Part shown: piece after piece, positions 62,595-64,000 of the stretch | Position numbering within the stretch: the first letter of the stretch is position 1 | Layout of the letters: each line of letters begins with the position of its first letter | Origin: RGIG3102 sp045633415 | GTDB lineage: Bacteria > Bacillota > Clostridia > Oscillospirales > Ruminococcaceae | NCBI GenBank assembly: GCA_045633415.1 | Contig: JAZQYH010000067.1 | Coordinates: 37,441 to 101,440 of the forward strand | DNA length: 64,000 bases | Direction of reading: 5' to 3' | Notes under the pieces: generated by a model | The model's input: only the letters and a program-made list of their open reading frames with translations | Told to the model about the DNA's origin: nothing | Database searches by the model: none | Program-made: the position numbers and the translations under genes

Positions 62595-63471
62595 AATAAT
62601 TAGAGCTATATCTGATATGGGTGGTGTGGTAATCACAGTTATTGAATCCACTGATATTGTAAAAAAAATGGAAGAAATCCATCAGACATCAGCTGTTGTA
62701 AGTGCTGCATTTGGCAGATTTCTTACAGCTTCACAGCTTATGGCTGCAAATTTAAAACATGTTGACGATTCCATCACACTGCGAATCAAAGCAGATGGTC
62801 CTATTGGCCTGCTTACAGTAGGTTGTGATGGCAGAGGTAACTGTAAAGGTTATGTAGAAAACAACGTGGTTGAACTGCCTCTGCGTGCTGATGGAAAACT
62901 GGATGTTGGCGGTGCTGTAGGTAAAGATGGATATCTTTATGTTGTTAAAGATATCGGTCTTAAAGAACCTTATGTTGGCAGCATTCCACTTGAAAGTGGT
63001 GAAATTGCAGAAGATATTACAGCATACTACGCATATTCCGAACAGATTCCTACTGTTTGTGCTCTTGGTGTTCTTGTAAACCCAGACCTTACAATCAAAA
63101 GAGCTGGCGGCTATCTGCTGCAGTTGCTTCCAGGTGCTACAGAAGAAGAAATTACAATGTTGGAAAACAACATTAAAAATGTAAAAAGTATTACTTCTTT
63201 CTTTGAAAGTGACAAAACAGTTTACGATGTAGTTGATACAATTCTTGATGGATTCAACCCAAATATTCTCGATGAAAGTGAAGTACAGTACCACTGTGAT
63301 TGCAACAGAGACAGGGTAGAAAAAGCACTTATCAGCATTGGTATCAAAGACCTTGAAATGTTGCGTGATGAAGAAGAACAGATTGAAATGGGTTGCCAGT
63401 ACTGTGATGCAAAATATCATTTTACTAAAAAAGATTTAGATAAAATGATTAAAGAGCTGAATAATAAATAG
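62587..63471 (+). CDS. hslO: Redox-regulated molecular chaperone Hsp33
   Basis: Holdase chaperone activated by oxidation, 294 residues. An N-terminal domain with SDMGGVVITVIESTDIV and the linker precede a C-terminal zinc switch with all four cysteines, CDC in YHCDCNRDR and CQYC. Last gene of the lon operon. No clear terminator follows before the tRNA promoter. Confidence 0.96.
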   Translation: MAKIIRAISDMGGVVITVIESTDIVKKMEEIHQTSAVVSAAFGRFLTASQLMAANLKHVDDSITLRIKADGPIGLLTVGCDGRGNCKGYVENNVVELPLRADGKLDVGGAVGKDGYLYVVKDIGLKEPYVGSIPLESGEIAEDITAYYAYSEQIPTVCALGVLVNPDLTIKRAGGYLLQLLPGATEEEITMLENNIKNVKSITSFFESDKTVYDVVDTILDGFNPNILDESEVQYHCDCNRDRVEKALISIGIKDLEMLRDEEEQIEMGCQYCDAKYHFTKKDLDKMIKELNNK

Positions 63472-63536
63472 TTAATTTTAAAATTACTTTATTTATTTCG
63501 TAGTTGAAAAAAGTTGAAAATTTTCAAAAAAAAGTG

Positions 63537-63564
63537 TTGACTTTTTGGAAATTAGTGCTATAAT
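63537..63564 (+). promoter_or_regulatory. Promoter of the tRNA cluster, with UP-like A-tract
   Basis: TTGACT (63537-63542), 16 bases, extended TGC plus TATAAT (63559-63564). An A8 run at 63526-63533 just upstream resembles an UP element, usual for stable RNA promoters. The palindrome TTGAAAATTTTCAA at 63514-63527 lies next to it. Confidence 0.85.
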
Positions 63565-63586
63565 AATTAACGTTGCCGAGAGTTAT

Positions 63587-63662
63587 GGGAGCATAGCTCA
63601 GCTGGGAGAGCATCTGCCTTACAAGCAGAGGGTCACAGGTTCGAGCCCTGTTGTTCCCACCA
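63587..63662 (+). tRNA. tRNA-Val (anticodon TAC), copy 1
   Basis: A complete 76-base cloverleaf with encoded CCA. The acceptor GGGAGCA pairs with TGTTCCC. The anticodon stem TCTGC/GCAGA encloses loop CTTACAA, giving anticodon TAC at 63620-63622. The T-arm is ACAGG-TTCGAGC-CCTGT. The flanks can form a 10-bp clamp around it. Identical to the copy at 63781. Confidence 0.97.
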
Positions 63663-63682
63663 AAGTCTCGGCGACAGAATAA

Positions 63683-63758
63683 GCGGGTTTAGCTCATCTG
63701 GTAGAGCGCCACCTTGCCAAGGTGGAGGTAGCGAGTTCGAGCCTCGTAACCCGCTCCA
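63683..63758 (+). tRNA. tRNA-Gly (anticodon GCC)
   Basis: A complete 76-base tRNA with encoded CCA. Acceptor GCGGGTT pairs with AACCCGC; anticodon stem CCACC/GGTGG encloses TTGCCAA, anticodon GCC. Confidence 0.97.
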
Positions 63759-63780
63759 GCAATCTCGAAAGAGATTATGT

Positions 63781-63856
63781 GGGAGCATAGCTCAGCTGGG
63801 AGAGCATCTGCCTTACAAGCAGAGGGTCACAGGTTCGAGCCCTGTTGTTCCCACCA
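63781..63856 (+). tRNA. tRNA-Val (anticodon TAC), copy 2
   Basis: Base-for-base identical to the first valine tRNA across all 76 positions, with encoded CCA. A short hairpin with a GAAA tetraloop (63761-63776) precedes it. Confidence 0.97.
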
Positions 63857-63863
63857 CATATTT

Positions 63864-63940
63864 GGCCCGGTAGTTCAGTTGGTTAGAACGCTAGCCTGTC
63901 ACGCTAGAGGTCGTGGGTTCGAGCCCCATTCGGGTCGCCA
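63864..63940 (+). tRNA. tRNA-Asp (anticodon GTC)
   Basis: A complete 77-base tRNA with encoded CCA and discriminator G. The anticodon stem CTAGC/GCTAG encloses CTGTCAC, anticodon GTC. The acceptor GGCCCGG pairs with TCGGGTC using two G-U pairs. Confidence 0.96.
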
Positions 63941-63947
63941 ATTGTGT

Positions 63948-64000
63948 GCCTCTGTAGCTCAGTCGGTAGAGCAGGGGACTGAAAATCCCCGTGTCGTTGG
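63948..64000 (+). tRNA. tRNA-Phe (anticodon GAA), 3' end cut by the window
   Basis: The acceptor 5' strand GCCTCTG, D-arm GCTCAGTCGGTAGAGC and anticodon stem GGGGA/TCCCC with loop CTGAAAA are present. The anticodon GAA specifies phenylalanine. The sequence stops in the T-arm at the window edge. Confidence 0.9.

Noticed and set aside
63514..63527. Palindrome TTGAAAATTTTCAA as a terminator for hslO
   Set aside because: It has no loop and is followed by A, not T, on the plus strand; it more likely belongs to the AT-rich upstream region of the tRNA promoter.
1..64000. CRISPR arrays, insertion sequences, prophage or integrated elements
   Set aside because: No regularly spaced repeats, transposase or phage genes, and no shift in coding style; all large frames belong to core functions.

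Overview
This is a chromosomal core segment of a low-GC, endospore-forming Firmicute, most likely a member of the Clostridia near the Oscillospirales/Ruminococcaceae. The evidence is AT-rich coding with strong SigA-type promoters, sporulation and germination genes (sigG, ymxH/ylmC, spoIIIAA-AH, yunB, a gerA-type cluster), both PolC and DnaE replicases, a tyrosine T-box, and the order hprK - ROK glucokinase - murB - whiA - dnaE - pfkA. The family-level placement is an inference from gene order. I see no insertion sequences, prophage, CRISPR array or toxin/defence island.

Layout. 1-2.9 kb: 3' part of sigG, ymxH, then rpsB-tsf behind a strong promoter and a structured leader. 3.0-4.7 kb: a reverse-strand pair of an orphan substrate-binding protein and a YhfI-like metallo-hydrolase. 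4.9-16.7 kb: pyrH-frr, uppS-cdsA-dxr-rseP-ispG-polC, a TIM-barrel isomerase-like gene and nrdR. 16.7-21.0 kb: reverse-strand DUF421/DUF4363 pair, then a compact three-gene germinant receptor operon. 21.1-29.2 kb: hprK-ROK-murB-whiA-dnaE-pfkA. 29.3-38.2 kb: yunB, ligA, gatCAB, adenine deaminase and an uncharacterised methyltransferase. 38.3-42.8 kb: the complete spoIIIAA-AH operon. 42.9-53.1 kb: asp23-like, nusB, TsaD-like paralogue, xseAB, ispA-type prenyltransferase, DUF212 protein, dxs, tlyA, nadK, argR, recN. 53.1-54.7 kb: T-box and tyrS. 54.8-63.5 kb: metallophosphoesterase, tig-clpP-clpX, lon-engB-methyltransferase-hslO. 63.5-64 kb: a tRNA cluster (Val, Gly, Val, Asp, partial Phe) running off the right edge.

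How the genes work together. Four enzymes of isoprenoid supply (dxr, ispG, dxs, the ispA-type synthase) and uppS are spread over two operons with envelope genes (cdsA, rseP, murB). Translation and protein quality control are concentrated in rpsB/tsf/frr, gatCAB, tyrS, tlyA, tig/clpPX/lon/hslO and the tRNAs. Sporulation genes are interspersed as separate units: late forespore sigma factor, the mother-cell SpoIIIA channel and the germinant receptor.

There is no clear new multi-gene system here. The most interesting signals are RNA structures and small departures from family norms: a 13-bp hairpin burying the ymxH ribosome-binding site, a two-tier fold in the rpsB leader, a folded asp23/nusB leader, a 10-bp clamp around the first tRNA-Val, murB directly followed by whiA with no rapZ, an ArgR whose arginine-binding motif reads GENT, and an ABC-type binding protein with no export signal paired with a metallo-hydrolase. 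Translation starts were moved from the longest open frame wherever a Shine-Dalgarno sequence pointed to an internal start.
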